In this document: one piece after another, positions 1 to 5,488 of the stretch | Layout: each line of letters starts with the position of its first letter | Position numbering within the stretch: position 1 is the stretch's first letter | Assembly (NCBI GenBank): GCA_045114665.1 | Contig: JBGUKW010000048.1 | Coordinates: 1 to 5,629, forward strand | Source of the DNA: CADAWZ01 sp045114665 | GTDB lineage: Bacteria > Vulcanimicrobiota > CADAWZ01 | Reading direction: 5' to 3' | Length of the DNA: 5,629 nt | Made by a program: the position numbers and the translations under genes | Notes under the pieces: model-generated | The model's input: the letters and a program-made list of their open reading frames with translations, nothing else | Told to the model about the DNA's origin: nothing | Database searches by the model: none

Positions 1-90
1 TAGATTGCCACGGCTACGCCTCGCAATGACAAAGTGGCAGTGTACAGCCATATATTGGATAGTTTATAGCAAATTTTTATTTACTTATTT
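1..90 (+). repeat. REP-like repeat and left arm of a 73-bp inverted repeat
   Basis: Positions 3-31 read GATTGCCACGG, then a short variable part, then CCTCGCAATGACA, a REP-like intergenic word that recurs at 4411-4446. Positions 18-90 match the reverse complement of 4166-4238 without gaps, with 7 mismatches in 73 by hand alignment (about 90%). The shared part includes AGTTTATAG and TTTACTTATTT as well as the REP word, so it is a longer repeat family and not just a short palindrome. The unit may begin before the window. No coding potential is visible. Confidence 0.85.
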
Positions 91-155
91 TTTAAAATCA
101 AATAGCAAAACGAGTTAAATTTAAATTTATAAACACAATTTCTAAGATTTGTACC

Positions 156-170
156 GCACAAAAGTTGCTA
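156..170 (+). repeat. 15-bp direct repeat, left copy
   Basis: GCACAAAAGTTGCTA occurs here and again, identically and in the same orientation, at 4499-4513. The right copy forms part of the terminator hairpin of the cysteine synthase gene. Here the flanks do not complete that hairpin (ACC before, TTG after), so this copy does not look like a terminator. It may be a remnant of a repeated terminator or intergenic module. Confidence 0.6.
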
Positions 171-199
171 TTGGAAAGTTTAATAAAATGCTCTATTTT
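171..199 (+). promoter_or_regulatory. Candidate sigma-70 promoter of the rightward gene run
   Basis: TTGGAA (171-176) and TATTTT (194-199) are separated by exactly 17 bases, and each matches the -35/-10 consensus at 4 of 6 positions. Initiation would fall near 206, giving a leader of about 58 bases before ATG 264. An 11-base palindrome, GTGAAATTCAC (227-237), lies in that leader just before the Shine-Dalgarno site and could be an operator, but in such AT-rich DNA it may be chance. TTGACT (208-213) and TTGACG (213-218) also resemble -35 boxes but have no plausible -10 at the right distance. Confidence 0.3.
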
Positions 200-244
200 T
201 GTTCAATTTGACTTGACGAATTAATAGTGAAATTCACAGAGTTT

Positions 245-252
245 GGAGAAGG
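245..252 (+). promoter_or_regulatory. Shine-Dalgarno site that fixes the start of the GltA-like gene
   Basis: GGAGAAGG lies 11 bases before ATG 264. The open frame extends up to a TTG at 243, but that codon overlaps this purine run and cannot be served by it. A start at 264 gives an N-terminus MNRHKMPEQNP, which is the usual beginning of this family. Confidence 0.75.
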
Positions 253-263
253 ATATAAAAAAA

Positions 264-1655
264 ATGAATAGACATAAAATGCCTGAACAGAACCCAGATA
301 TAAGAAAGAATAATTTTGAGGAAGTTGCTCTTGGATATGATGAAGAGACAGCTATAGAAGAAGCAAAAAGATGTCTTCAGTGTAAAAATCCACAGTGTAG
401 AAAAGGCTGTCCTGTCCATGTAAACATTCCTGAATTTATAAAGAATATAAAAGAAAGAAAATTTGATACAGCAATTTCTGTTATAAAAGAATCAAATTCA
501 CTTCCAGCAATATGCGGAAGAGTTTGTCCACAGGAAAATCAATGTGAAAAACATTGTGTATTGGGAATTAAAAATGAGCCTGTCGCAATAGGAAATTTAG
601 AGAGATTTGTGGCAGATAAAGACCTTGAAAAAGCAGAAGAACCACAAAAAATAGAATTTAAAGAAAATGCTCCAAAAATTGCAATAATTGGCTCTGGTCC
701 AGCAGGTCTATCCGCAAGTGGAGACCTTGTAAAATTGGGTTATAAAGTTACAATATTTGAGGCATTACACAAAGCAGGTGGAGTTTTGTCTTATGGAATC
801 CCTGAATTTAGACTTCCAAAAGATAAGATCGTTAAAAAAGAGATAGAAAATTTGGAAAAATTGGGTGTTGAAATAAAATTAAATTCAATAGCTGGAAAGT
901 TATTTTCTATAGATGAACTTTTTGAAGAAGGTTATAGTGCTGTATTTATCGCAACAGGTGCAGGTCTTCCACATTTTATGAATATAAAAGGTGAAAATTT
1001 TAATGGTGTTTATTCTGCAAATGAATTTTTGACAAGATGTAATTTGATGAAAGCATATAAATTTCCTGAATATGCAACACCTATTTCTGTAGGAAAAAAT
1101 GTTGCTGTAGTTGGTGGTGGCAATGTTGCTATGGACTCAGCAAGAAGTGCAAAAAGACTCGGAGCTGAGAAAGTTTTTATCATATACAGAAGAAGTGAGG
1201 AAGAACTTCCTGCAAGGAAAGAAGAAGTCAAACATGCCAAAGAAGAAGGAATAGAATTTTTGTTGTTGTCAAATCCTGTTGAAATAATAGGAGATGATAA
1301 TGGTTGGGTAAAACAAATAAAATGTATAAAAATGGAATTGGGAGAACCTGATTCTTCAGGAAGAAGAAGACCTATAGAAATCAAAGATTCTGAATTTACG
1401 GTTGATGTCAATTCAATTATAATGGCAATAGGACAAGGTCCAAATCCTGTTTTATCATCTTCATCTCCAAATTTACAATTAAATAAAAGAGGCAATATTA
1501 TTGTTAATGAGGAAACTCTTGAAACATCTATTGAAAATGTCTTTGCAGGTGGTGATATTGTAACAGGTGCCGCAACAGTTATACTTGCAATGGGGGCAGG
1601 TAAAAAAGCAGCAAAAGCAATAGATGAAAAATTGAAAAATCAAAGGGAAAAGTAA
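264..1655 (+). CDS. gltA: NADPH-dependent glutamate synthase small subunit-like (GltA/NfnB family) flavoprotein
   Basis: This is a 463-aa cytoplasmic iron-sulfur flavoprotein of the GltA (glutamate synthase beta) family. In the family, NAD(P)H electrons pass through FAD and [4Fe-4S] clusters to a partner that makes glutamate from glutamine and 2-oxoglutarate. Visible parts in order: an N-terminal cluster domain with Cys 37, 40, 45, 49 and a second group Cys 84, 88, 94, 98; an FAD-binding GSGPAG loop at 143-148, followed by the conserved segment around GGVLSYGIPEFRLP; an NAD(P)-binding GGGNVAMD at 284-291 with IYRR downstream; and the C-terminal FAD motif VFAGGD at 427-432. All expected cysteines are present and the length is normal. 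No large (GltB) or NfnA/SudB subunit gene is adjacent. The close paralogue NfnB/SudA (electron-bifurcating transhydrogenase subunit) therefore cannot be excluded, and the symbol is provisional. The downstream coiled-coil frame opens after about 50 bases, so shared transcription is likely. Confidence 0.9.
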   Translation: MNRHKMPEQNPDIRKNNFEEVALGYDEETAIEEAKRCLQCKNPQCRKGCPVHVNIPEFIKNIKERKFDTAISVIKESNSLPAICGRVCPQENQCEKHCVLGIKNEPVAIGNLERFVADKDLEKAEEPQKIEFKENAPKIAIIGSGPAGLSASGDLVKLGYKVTIFEALHKAGGVLSYGIPEFRLPKDKIVKKEIENLEKLGVEIKLNSIAGKLFSIDELFEEGYSAVFIATGAGLPHFMNIKGENFNGVYSANEFLTRCNLMKAYKFPEYATPISVGKNVAVVGGGNVAMDSARSAKRLGAEKVFIIYRRSEEELPARKEEVKHAKEEGIEFLLLSNPVEIIGDDNGWVKQIKCIKMELGEPDSSGRRRPIEIKDSEFTVDVNSIIMAIGQGPNPVLSSSSPNLQLNKRGNIIVNEETLETSIENVFAGGDIVTGAATVILAMGAGKKAAKAIDEKLKNQREK

Positions 1656-1695
1656 GAAGAAAAGTAAATATAAAAATATAATTGTATTTATTTTT

Positions 1696-1699
1696 GGAG
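1696..1699 (+). promoter_or_regulatory. Shine-Dalgarno site without an in-frame start codon
   Basis: GGAG (within TTTTTGGAGAATAAC) is a good ribosome-binding core in an otherwise A/T-only stretch. The expected spacing of about 7 bases leads to codon TTA 1707-1709, the apparent first codon of the coiled-coil frame, but TTA is not a start codon. The only canonical start at a usable distance is TTG 1711-1713, in another frame, which ends after 12 codons at 1747-1749. Confidence 0.5.
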
Positions 1700-1706
1700 A
1701 ATAACA

Positions 1707-1901
1707 TTATTTGAGATTGAAACAAAACAAAGAGAAATTTCATTATTAAAATCTGAAATAATGGAATTAGACCAAGAAAAACAACAACTTAAATCTGAGA
1801 TAATTAAAGATTTCAATGATGTAAATAAACCACTTGTCAAAATACAGCAAAGACTGATTGAACACCTAAATAAACAAAAAGAAAAACAGCAAAAAAAATA
1901 A
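1707..1901 (+). CDS. Small coiled-coil protein frame, start codon absent or non-canonical
   Basis: I do not recognise a family. The frame is open from 1674 and ends with TAA 1899-1901. From 1707 it gives 64 residues: a heptad-like stretch with I4, I11, L14, I18, L21, L28 and I32 (codon numbering from 1707), a proline at 42, then a second short amphipathic part and a Lys/Gln-rich tail. It is strongly hydrophilic, with no signal peptide or membrane segment. No ATG, GTG or TTG occurs in frame before ATG 1761, which would give 46 aa but has no Shine-Dalgarno site and would cut the coiled coil in half. The GGAG at 1696 is placed for codon 1707 (TTA). Options are a lost start codon, a rare start such as ATT 1716, a sequencing error, or use of ATG 1761. 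The stop lies 13 bases before the next gene, and its last base overlaps that gene's ribosome site. Confidence 0.45.
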   Translation, partial: LFEIETKQREISLLKSEIMELDQEKQQLKSEIIKDFNDVNKPLVKIQQRLIEHLNKQKEKQQKK

Positions 1902-1905
1902 AAGG
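1901..1905 (+). promoter_or_regulatory. Shine-Dalgarno site of the YbjN-like gene
   Basis: AAAGG lies 9 bases before ATG 1915 and shares its first base with the stop codon of the coiled-coil frame. Ribosomes ending there would sit on this site, which suggests translational coupling. Confidence 0.6.
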
Positions 1906-1914
1906 TTAAAAACT

Positions 1915-2733
1915 ATGGATGAAATTTTAAAAATATTCGGTGGAGGCGGTGGAGAGGAAGATAATTCCAACTCCAATTTTGGGCAATCCTCACAGCAACA
2001 GGGAGGAAGAAGTCGTGAACAATCTCTTCCAGGAGGTGGAGGAGTTTGGGAATTTGAAATGCCTGATGGTGGGATTCAAGAATGGCAACAGCAACAGAGA
2101 CAGCAGGAACAGAGAAGAAGCAATGTATATAATCTTCCTGCCCCTGAAGCAGACCGTTCTGGAATGCCTATGCAACAACCAATGCAAGACATGGATATGA
2201 ACCAAAATAATTTTCCGCCTGAATATGAGCTTGAACCTGGAATTGAAAATGCCTCTTCTTTTGCTGTACCAGGTGGTGTACCTTCTTCTGAAATACAAGT
2301 AACAGAAAGTACAATAGAAGGATACATGAAGACCATGGGCATTATGTCTGAAAAAGTGGATACATGCCTTTGGACGATGAAATATGAGGGTGGAGCTAAA
2401 GATTACGATGTTTATATCGAATTGACAGCTACTTCAGTTAGGATAGTCCTTCCAATATTGGAAAGAGTTAGAGATGTATGCAGAGAGAAAGTTTGGTATC
2501 ATCTTTTGAGATTGAATTATGTTACAGATGATATTGTTATTGGATTAAATAAAAGAGATGAAGTTTTTATGACTTCTGTTATACCTATAAAATATATATC
2601 TTATGATGATTTTAAAAAATCTTTGACATATATTTTTACAATGGTTGATGAATTATATCCTGAATTATTATTCTTATCACAAAAGACAACTGCCGTTTCA
2701 AGTTTTCTCCAAGAAGGAGGAGGAGCAAAATAA
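1915..2733 (+). CDS. Gly/Gln-rich protein with C-terminal YbjN/secretion-chaperone-like domain
   Basis: The protein is 272 aa, cytoplasmic by sequence (no signal peptide or membrane segment), and of unknown function. Residues 1-128 are low-complexity and probably disordered: a Gly run at 9-13, QQQ at 27-29, a second Gly run at 40-43, a Gln/Arg block at 55-68 and a Met/Gln/Pro-rich part at 84-102. Residues about 132-256 look folded: an initial helix (IEGYMKTMGI), strands around CLWTMKYEGG and YDVYIELTATSVRIVLPI, a helix with VWYHLLRLNY, a strand hairpin near IGLNKRDEVFMTSVIP, and a last helix ending in MVDELYPELL. This order resembles the YbjN / type III chaperone (CesT-like) fold; I infer that from the pattern, not from a search. 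The final EGGGAK is encoded by the ribosome site of the next gene. Tight packing with the glycosyltransferase suggests a joint role. It could instead be an adaptor with an unrelated alpha/beta fold. Confidence 0.8.
   Translation: MDEILKIFGGGGGEEDNSNSNFGQSSQQQGGRSREQSLPGGGGVWEFEMPDGGIQEWQQQQRQQEQRRSNVYNLPAPEADRSGMPMQQPMQDMDMNQNNFPPEYELEPGIENASSFAVPGGVPSSEIQVTESTIEGYMKTMGIMSEKVDTCLWTMKYEGGAKDYDVYIELTATSVRIVLPILERVRDVCREKVWYHLLRLNYVTDDIVIGLNKRDEVFMTSVIPIKYISYDDFKKSLTYIFTMVDELYPELLFLSQKTTAVSSFLQEGGGAK
2714..2725 (+). promoter_or_regulatory. Extended Shine-Dalgarno site embedded in the preceding gene
   Basis: AAGGAGGAGGAG contains the full anti-16S complement (AAGGAGG) and lies 10 bases before GTG 2736. 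It is also the sequence coding the C-terminal Glu-Gly-Gly-Gly of the YbjN-like protein. It supports the GTG start of the glycosyltransferase and coupling of the two genes, and it may compensate for the weaker GTG codon. Confidence 0.8.
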
Positions 2734-2735
2734 GC

Positions 2736-4133
2736 GTGCAGGTTAAAAAAAATGTTATTTTGATTATGTTGGGCTGTTTTATTATAAGATTTATCTTTAT
2801 TTTTGCAAAAGATATTTCTGTTGATGAATCAGCTCTTCTTTTTATTTCTAAATATCCACTTCTTGAAATAGTAAATGTAATGAGATCTTGTGGAGAAGTA
2901 CACCCTCCATTATATTTCTTTTTTTGTCATTTTTGGCAGATGTTGGGAAATAGTGAATTTATTTTAAGGCTGTCGTCTGTTATATTTTCTTCACTTTCAG
3001 TTCCCATTATTTGGCTTTTGACTTTTGAAATATCTAAATCTGAAAAAATATCATATTTAGCAACAATATTATTTTGCATTTCCTCTTTTGATATAGAATT
3101 TGCATGTGAATTTCGCATGTATTCCTGTTTAACTTTTTTATTTTTGTGTGCCATTTATACTTGTTTAAAATATTTAGATATAGAAGAAAATAAATATTTG
3201 ATTGCAAACATAATAGTAGGATTAATTGGGGTATCTGTTCATTTTCTTTTTATATTTTGCATATTGGCAGAATTGATAATATATTTATTAAACAAGAAAA
3301 TAAAAGATTGTTTATATCAATTAATTCCAATAAGTCTATTTTGTTATTATTTTTTCACAACAAAAAGTCAGGATATGACTATAAGAGAAACACCTGATAT
3401 GTGGCATTTGGTGATGTTATTTTCAAAAATGTTAGCAGGTGATGGTTTTTTGCCTACTTATGGAATTGCTGATCCTTGGGATGAACCTATTTTAATATTC
3501 GGGGGAATAGGATTATTGTTTTTTATTCCTTGTTTTTTGTTATATTTGGATAAATCAAAATATTTACTAATAACATTGTCCTCTTTTTTTATTCCTGTTT
3601 TTCTTTTATCTTGTTTTACTAATATAAAAATATTTGAGTATAAATATTTTGTTGCTGTTTTTCCTTTTTTTATAATAACTATAAGTATTTTGATAACCAA
3701 GTTAACTCAGAGTATTAACTTTACTTTAATTTTTTTGTTGATATTTATACCAGTAAATATTTTTTCTTCAATATCTTTCTTTTATGATCCATGTTTTAAA
3801 GGACCAGATTGGAAAGCAACTGCCATATTTATAGAAAATAATTGTGGAGATGAAGATTTGGCTGTTATATGTCCTTCAATGATGAGTTTGCCTGTAGATT
3901 ATTATTTGAAGAGAAAAAAACAATTACTTCCTGCAAATAAAATAGATAAAAATTTTGTTGAAATAGCAAGTGGATTTAAAAATATTTGGTTTTGTTCTCT
4001 AACAAATCATCCTTATGTATTAAAAGAAAAGCCAAATGAAATACTTCAATATATATATGTGGAAAAGAAAAAAATAGAAATTGAATCTCATCAAAGTAAA
4101 GATTCAATTTCTATAGTTAAATATAGTATATAA
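2736..4133 (+). CDS. GT39-like (PMT_2 / ArnT-like) integral membrane glycosyltransferase
   Basis: This 465-aa polytopic inner-membrane protein is of the GT-C type. Such enzymes move a sugar from a polyprenyl-phosphate donor to a protein, lipid or glycan on the outer face of the membrane. Family signs in order: a first membrane helix at about 6-24; an acidic loop with Asp30-Glu31 (VDES), the usual catalytic/metal site; HPPLYFFF at 56-63; an LRLSSVIFSSLSVP segment at 77-90; and EFRMYS at 125-130, matching the common E-x-RMY motif. Around ten hydrophobic segments follow, up to about 348. Residues 350-465 are soluble, beginning with the family-like DWKATAIFIENN. The GTG start is chosen because a very strong Shine-Dalgarno site lies 10 bases upstream; it begins 2 bases after the previous stop. 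Length is typical or slightly short. The acceptor and sugar cannot be deduced. It is very AT-rich and Phe/Ile-rich, as expected for a membrane protein in this genome. Confidence 0.85.
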   Translation: MQVKKNVILIMLGCFIIRFIFIFAKDISVDESALLFISKYPLLEIVNVMRSCGEVHPPLYFFFCHFWQMLGNSEFILRLSSVIFSSLSVPIIWLLTFEISKSEKISYLATILFCISSFDIEFACEFRMYSCLTFLFLCAIYTCLKYLDIEENKYLIANIIVGLIGVSVHFLFIFCILAELIIYLLNKKIKDCLYQLIPISLFCYYFFTTKSQDMTIRETPDMWHLVMLFSKMLAGDGFLPTYGIADPWDEPILIFGGIGLLFFIPCFLLYLDKSKYLLITLSSFFIPVFLLSCFTNIKIFEYKYFVAVFPFFIITISILITKLTQSINFTLIFLLIFIPVNIFSSISFFYDPCFKGPDWKATAIFIENNCGDEDLAVICPSMMSLPVDYYLKRKKQLLPANKIDKNFVEIASGFKNIWFCSLTNHPYVLKEKPNEILQYIYVEKKKIEIESHQSKDSISIVKYSI

Positions 4134-4165
4134 AATTAGTGTGTTGTTTTAGTTGATTTTTTTTT

Positions 4166-4238
4166 AAATAAGTAAATAGAAAGTTACTATAAACTATCAA
4201 ATATATGCCTGTATACTACCACTTTGTCATTGCGAGGC
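4166..4238 (-). repeat. Right arm of the 73-bp inverted repeat
   Basis: Its reverse complement aligns without gaps to 18-90 with 66 of 73 identities. It ends in the REP-like word TGTCATTGCGAGG (4225-4237), so the two arms point toward each other and enclose the four-gene run. Confidence 0.85.
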
Positions 4239-4250
4239 TTGGAAATAGTT

Positions 4251-4270
4251 AAAAACTCTAAAGAGTTTTT
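4251..4270 (+). terminator. Probable bidirectional intrinsic terminator
   Basis: AAAAACTC (4251-4258), loop TAAA, GAGTTTTT (4263-4270) form an 8-bp stem whose 3' side ends in five T on either strand. It is the first clear terminator-like hairpin after the glycosyltransferase stop, about 118 bases downstream. The stem is mostly A-T, so it is weak. Confidence 0.45.
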
Positions 4271-4293
4271 AAAAAAATATCCCCCAAGGGGGA
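4271..4293 (-). terminator. GC-rich intrinsic terminator on the minus strand
   Basis: On the minus strand TCCCC, loop CTTG, GGGGA is followed by TATTTTTTT. The stem is the most GC-rich structure in the spacer and carries a T-tract only on the minus strand. It could serve as a back-up terminator for leftward transcription from the cysteine synthase gene, about 230 bases past its stop. Confidence 0.5.
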
Positions 4294-4410
4294 AGCCCGG
4301 TAATCTAAGCCTGTAAATTATTATTTACTTAAAAATTGAGTCGATTGCCTGTATTTAGAATGATGTAGCCGATCTACTTAATAAATTACTAAATTTAAAT
4401 TAAGTGGTTG

Positions 4411-4446
4411 AGATTGCCACGGTCGCATAACTCCCTCGCAATGACA
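4411..4446 (+). repeat. REP-like repeat, third copy
   Basis: AGATTGCCACGG followed by a variable middle and CCTCGCAATGACA repeats the layout of positions 2-31. The middle (TCGCATAACTC) differs from that of the first copy (CTACG). GCCACGG and CCTCGCAATGACA are conserved in both copies. Confidence 0.75.
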
Positions 4447-4485
4447 TAGCCTCTAAATAGAGGTTGTTTTGGTAAATTTTAATCT

Positions 4486-4514
4486 AAAAAAATAATTAGC
4501 ACAAAAGTTGCTAA
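4486..4514 (-). terminator. Intrinsic terminator of the cysteine synthase gene
   Basis: Read on the minus strand, TTAGCA, loop ACTTTTG, TGCTAA is followed by TTATTTTTTT. The hairpin starts 5 bases after the cysteine synthase stop codon (4520-4522). Stem, loop and T-tract fit a Rho-independent terminator. The plus-strand sequence 4499-4513 within it is the second copy of the 15-bp direct repeat at 156-170. Confidence 0.7.
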
Positions 4515-4519
4515 TCGAT

Positions 4520-5449
4520 TTATTGGAATAATATTGATGATAAGTATCTTTCACCTGTATCAGGTATGATAACGACGACATTTAAATTTTTATCTTCTTG
4601 TCGCTCTATTGCCTTTAAACCTGCACAAAAGGCAGCACCACCAGAAAAACCACAGAAAATACCGTATTTTTGAGCTAAAATTCTTGCATGTGAAATTGAT
4701 TCATCATTTGTTATTTTTTCAACTTTGTCAATCATCGACAAATCGAGTGTTTTTGGAATGAATCCAGCACCTATTCCTTGTATTTTGTGGCTTCCAGATT
4801 TTATTTCTTCATTTGCCAATTTTTGACTTATCACAGGAGAAGTTGCAGGCTCAACAGCTATTGAACAAATCTTTTTTTGTCTGTCAATTTTTATGTATTG
4901 TGATACTCCACTAAATGTGCCACCTGTACCGACACCTGCTACAAAAACATCAATATTTCCATCGAGATCTTCCCAAATCTCAGGACCTGTAGTCATTCTG
5001 TGTATTTTTGCATTTACAGGATTTTCAAATTGGTTAGGAATGAAATATTTATCGCTTTCGCTTGCAAGTCTTTTTGCTTCATTGACAGAACCTGTCATTC
5101 CTTTAGCTCCTTCTGTCAATATTACCTTAGCTCCAAATGCTTTTATTAAGTTTCTTCTCTCAATGCTCATTGTTTCAGGCATTGTCAAAGCTACTTCAAA
5201 TCCGAGTGAAGCACCTATCTGAGCAAGTGCTATACCAGTGTTTCCACTTGTAGGCTCTAAAATTGTCATACCTTCTTTTAGTTTACCTGTTTTTAAGGCA
5301 TCTTCGATCATTGCATTTGCGAGACGGCTTTTTACAGAACCTGAAACATTTCTGCCTTCAAGTTTTAAAAATAGATTTGAATTTTTGTGTTTTATTCTTA
5401 CAAGAGGAGTATGTCCGATAGTGAATTTTTCTAAATCATAATATTTCAT
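4520..5449 (-). CDS. cysK: Cysteine synthase (O-acetylserine sulfhydrylase), PLP-dependent
   Basis: This 309-aa cytoplasmic enzyme of fold-type II PLP proteins makes L-cysteine from O-acetylserine and sulfide. Visible motifs: the PLP-lysine segment GRNVSGSVKSRLA with Lys40 as the Schiff-base lysine; the substrate loop PTSGNTG at 66-72; the MTTGPEIW segment at 152-159; the phosphate-binding GVGTGGT at 172-178; HKIQGIGAGFIP at 221-232, typical of the CysK/CysM group rather than cystathionine beta-synthase; GFSGGAA at 267-273; and PDTGERYLSS at 296-305, giving the serine that contacts the PLP nitrogen. Length is normal and no regulatory domain is added. Lys40 is followed by Ser where many homologues have Asp (KDR), a tolerated position. 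The start ATG has AAAGGA 10 bases upstream. It is a single-gene unit with its own terminator and probable promoter. CysK versus CysM or O-phosphoserine-using variants cannot be settled here. Confidence 0.93.
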   Translation of the reverse strand: MKYYDLEKFTIGHTPLVRIKHKNSNLFLKLEGRNVSGSVKSRLANAMIEDALKTGKLKEGMTILEPTSGNTGIALAQIGASLGFEVALTMPETMSIERRNLIKAFGAKVILTEGAKGMTGSVNEAKRLASESDKYFIPNQFENPVNAKIHRMTTGPEIWEDLDGNIDVFVAGVGTGGTFSGVSQYIKIDRQKKICSIAVEPATSPVISQKLANEEIKSGSHKIQGIGAGFIPKTLDLSMIDKVEKITNDESISHARILAQKYGIFCGFSGGAAFCAGLKAIERQEDKNLNVVVIIPDTGERYLSSILFQ

Positions 5450-5459
5450 GTTATATCCG

Positions 5460-5465
5460 TCCTTT
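5460..5465 (-). promoter_or_regulatory. Shine-Dalgarno site of cysteine synthase
   Basis: AAAGGA on the minus strand lies 10 bases before the ATG at 5449-5447. No other in-frame start is better placed. Confidence 0.65.
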
Positions 5466-5488
5466 GTTTGGTTTTCTGTTTATTTTTT

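Larger units (their letters stand above)
4225..4446. repeat. REP/MITE-like element with 13-bp terminal inverted repeats
   Basis: TGTCATTGCGAGG (4225-4237) and CCTCGCAATGACA (4434-4446) are exact reverse complements and bound about 220 bp of non-coding DNA. The right end is preceded by GATTGCCACGG (4412-4422), as in the repeat at the start of the window. No transposase is encoded and I see no clear target duplication outside the ends, so it may be two independently placed REP units rather than one mobile element. Confidence 0.6.
4134..4519. other. Non-coding spacer between convergent genes
   Basis: These 386 bases separate the rightward glycosyltransferase gene from the leftward cysteine synthase gene. 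No convincing open frame with a ribosome site is present. The spacer contains the right arm of the long inverted repeat, a REP-bounded element and four palindromic hairpins, three of them with terminator-like tails. The fourth, CCTCTAAATAGAGG (4450-4463), is followed only by a weak TTGTTTT. The heptamer GCCTGTA occurs three times (4207, 4309, 4347), probably by decay of repeated material. Confidence 0.7.

Noticed and set aside
208..218. TTGACT/TTGACG as the -35 of the first gene
   Set aside because: No -10-like hexamer lies 16-18 bases downstream, and initiation would fall in or after the ribosome site.
243..263. TTG start extending the GltA-like protein by seven residues
   Set aside because: The TTG overlaps the ribosome site itself; ATG 264 has correct spacing and gives the family's usual N-terminus.
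1010..1495. Minus-strand open frame of 161 codons
   Set aside because: It lies wholly inside the well-supported GltA-like gene, has a composition typical of antisense of coding DNA (Ser/Pro/Leu-rich) and shows no domain or ribosome site.
1711..1749. 12-codon leader peptide from TTG after the GGAG at 1696
   Set aside because: It is spaced acceptably but has no regulatory codon run and no attenuator-like hairpins follow; the coiled-coil frame explains the region better.
1940..2342. Overlapping frames on both strands inside the YbjN-like gene
   Set aside because: They arise from the low-complexity Gly/Gln codons; the Cys-runs and Leu/Ser-runs they encode are not protein-like, and the main frame has the proper ribosome site and continues into a folded domain.
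2736..4133. Assignment as ArnT or oligosaccharyltransferase with a defined substrate
   Set aside because: General GT-C/GT39 motifs are visible, but nothing shows the sugar or acceptor, and no lipid A or glycan pathway genes are nearby.
4207..4353. Three copies of GCCTGTA as a possible CRISPR or iteron array
   Set aside because: Seven bases only, irregular spacing (102 and 38 bases), no conserved spacers and no cas or replication gene.
4281..4370. Possible tRNA or riboswitch in the GC-richer part of the spacer
   Set aside because: No cloverleaf arms, T-loop or known aptamer core could be found; the GC comes from a single terminator-like hairpin.
4893..5441. Plus-strand open frames opposite cysteine synthase
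   Set aside because: They are antisense shadows of a clearly identified enzyme, with no independent evidence.
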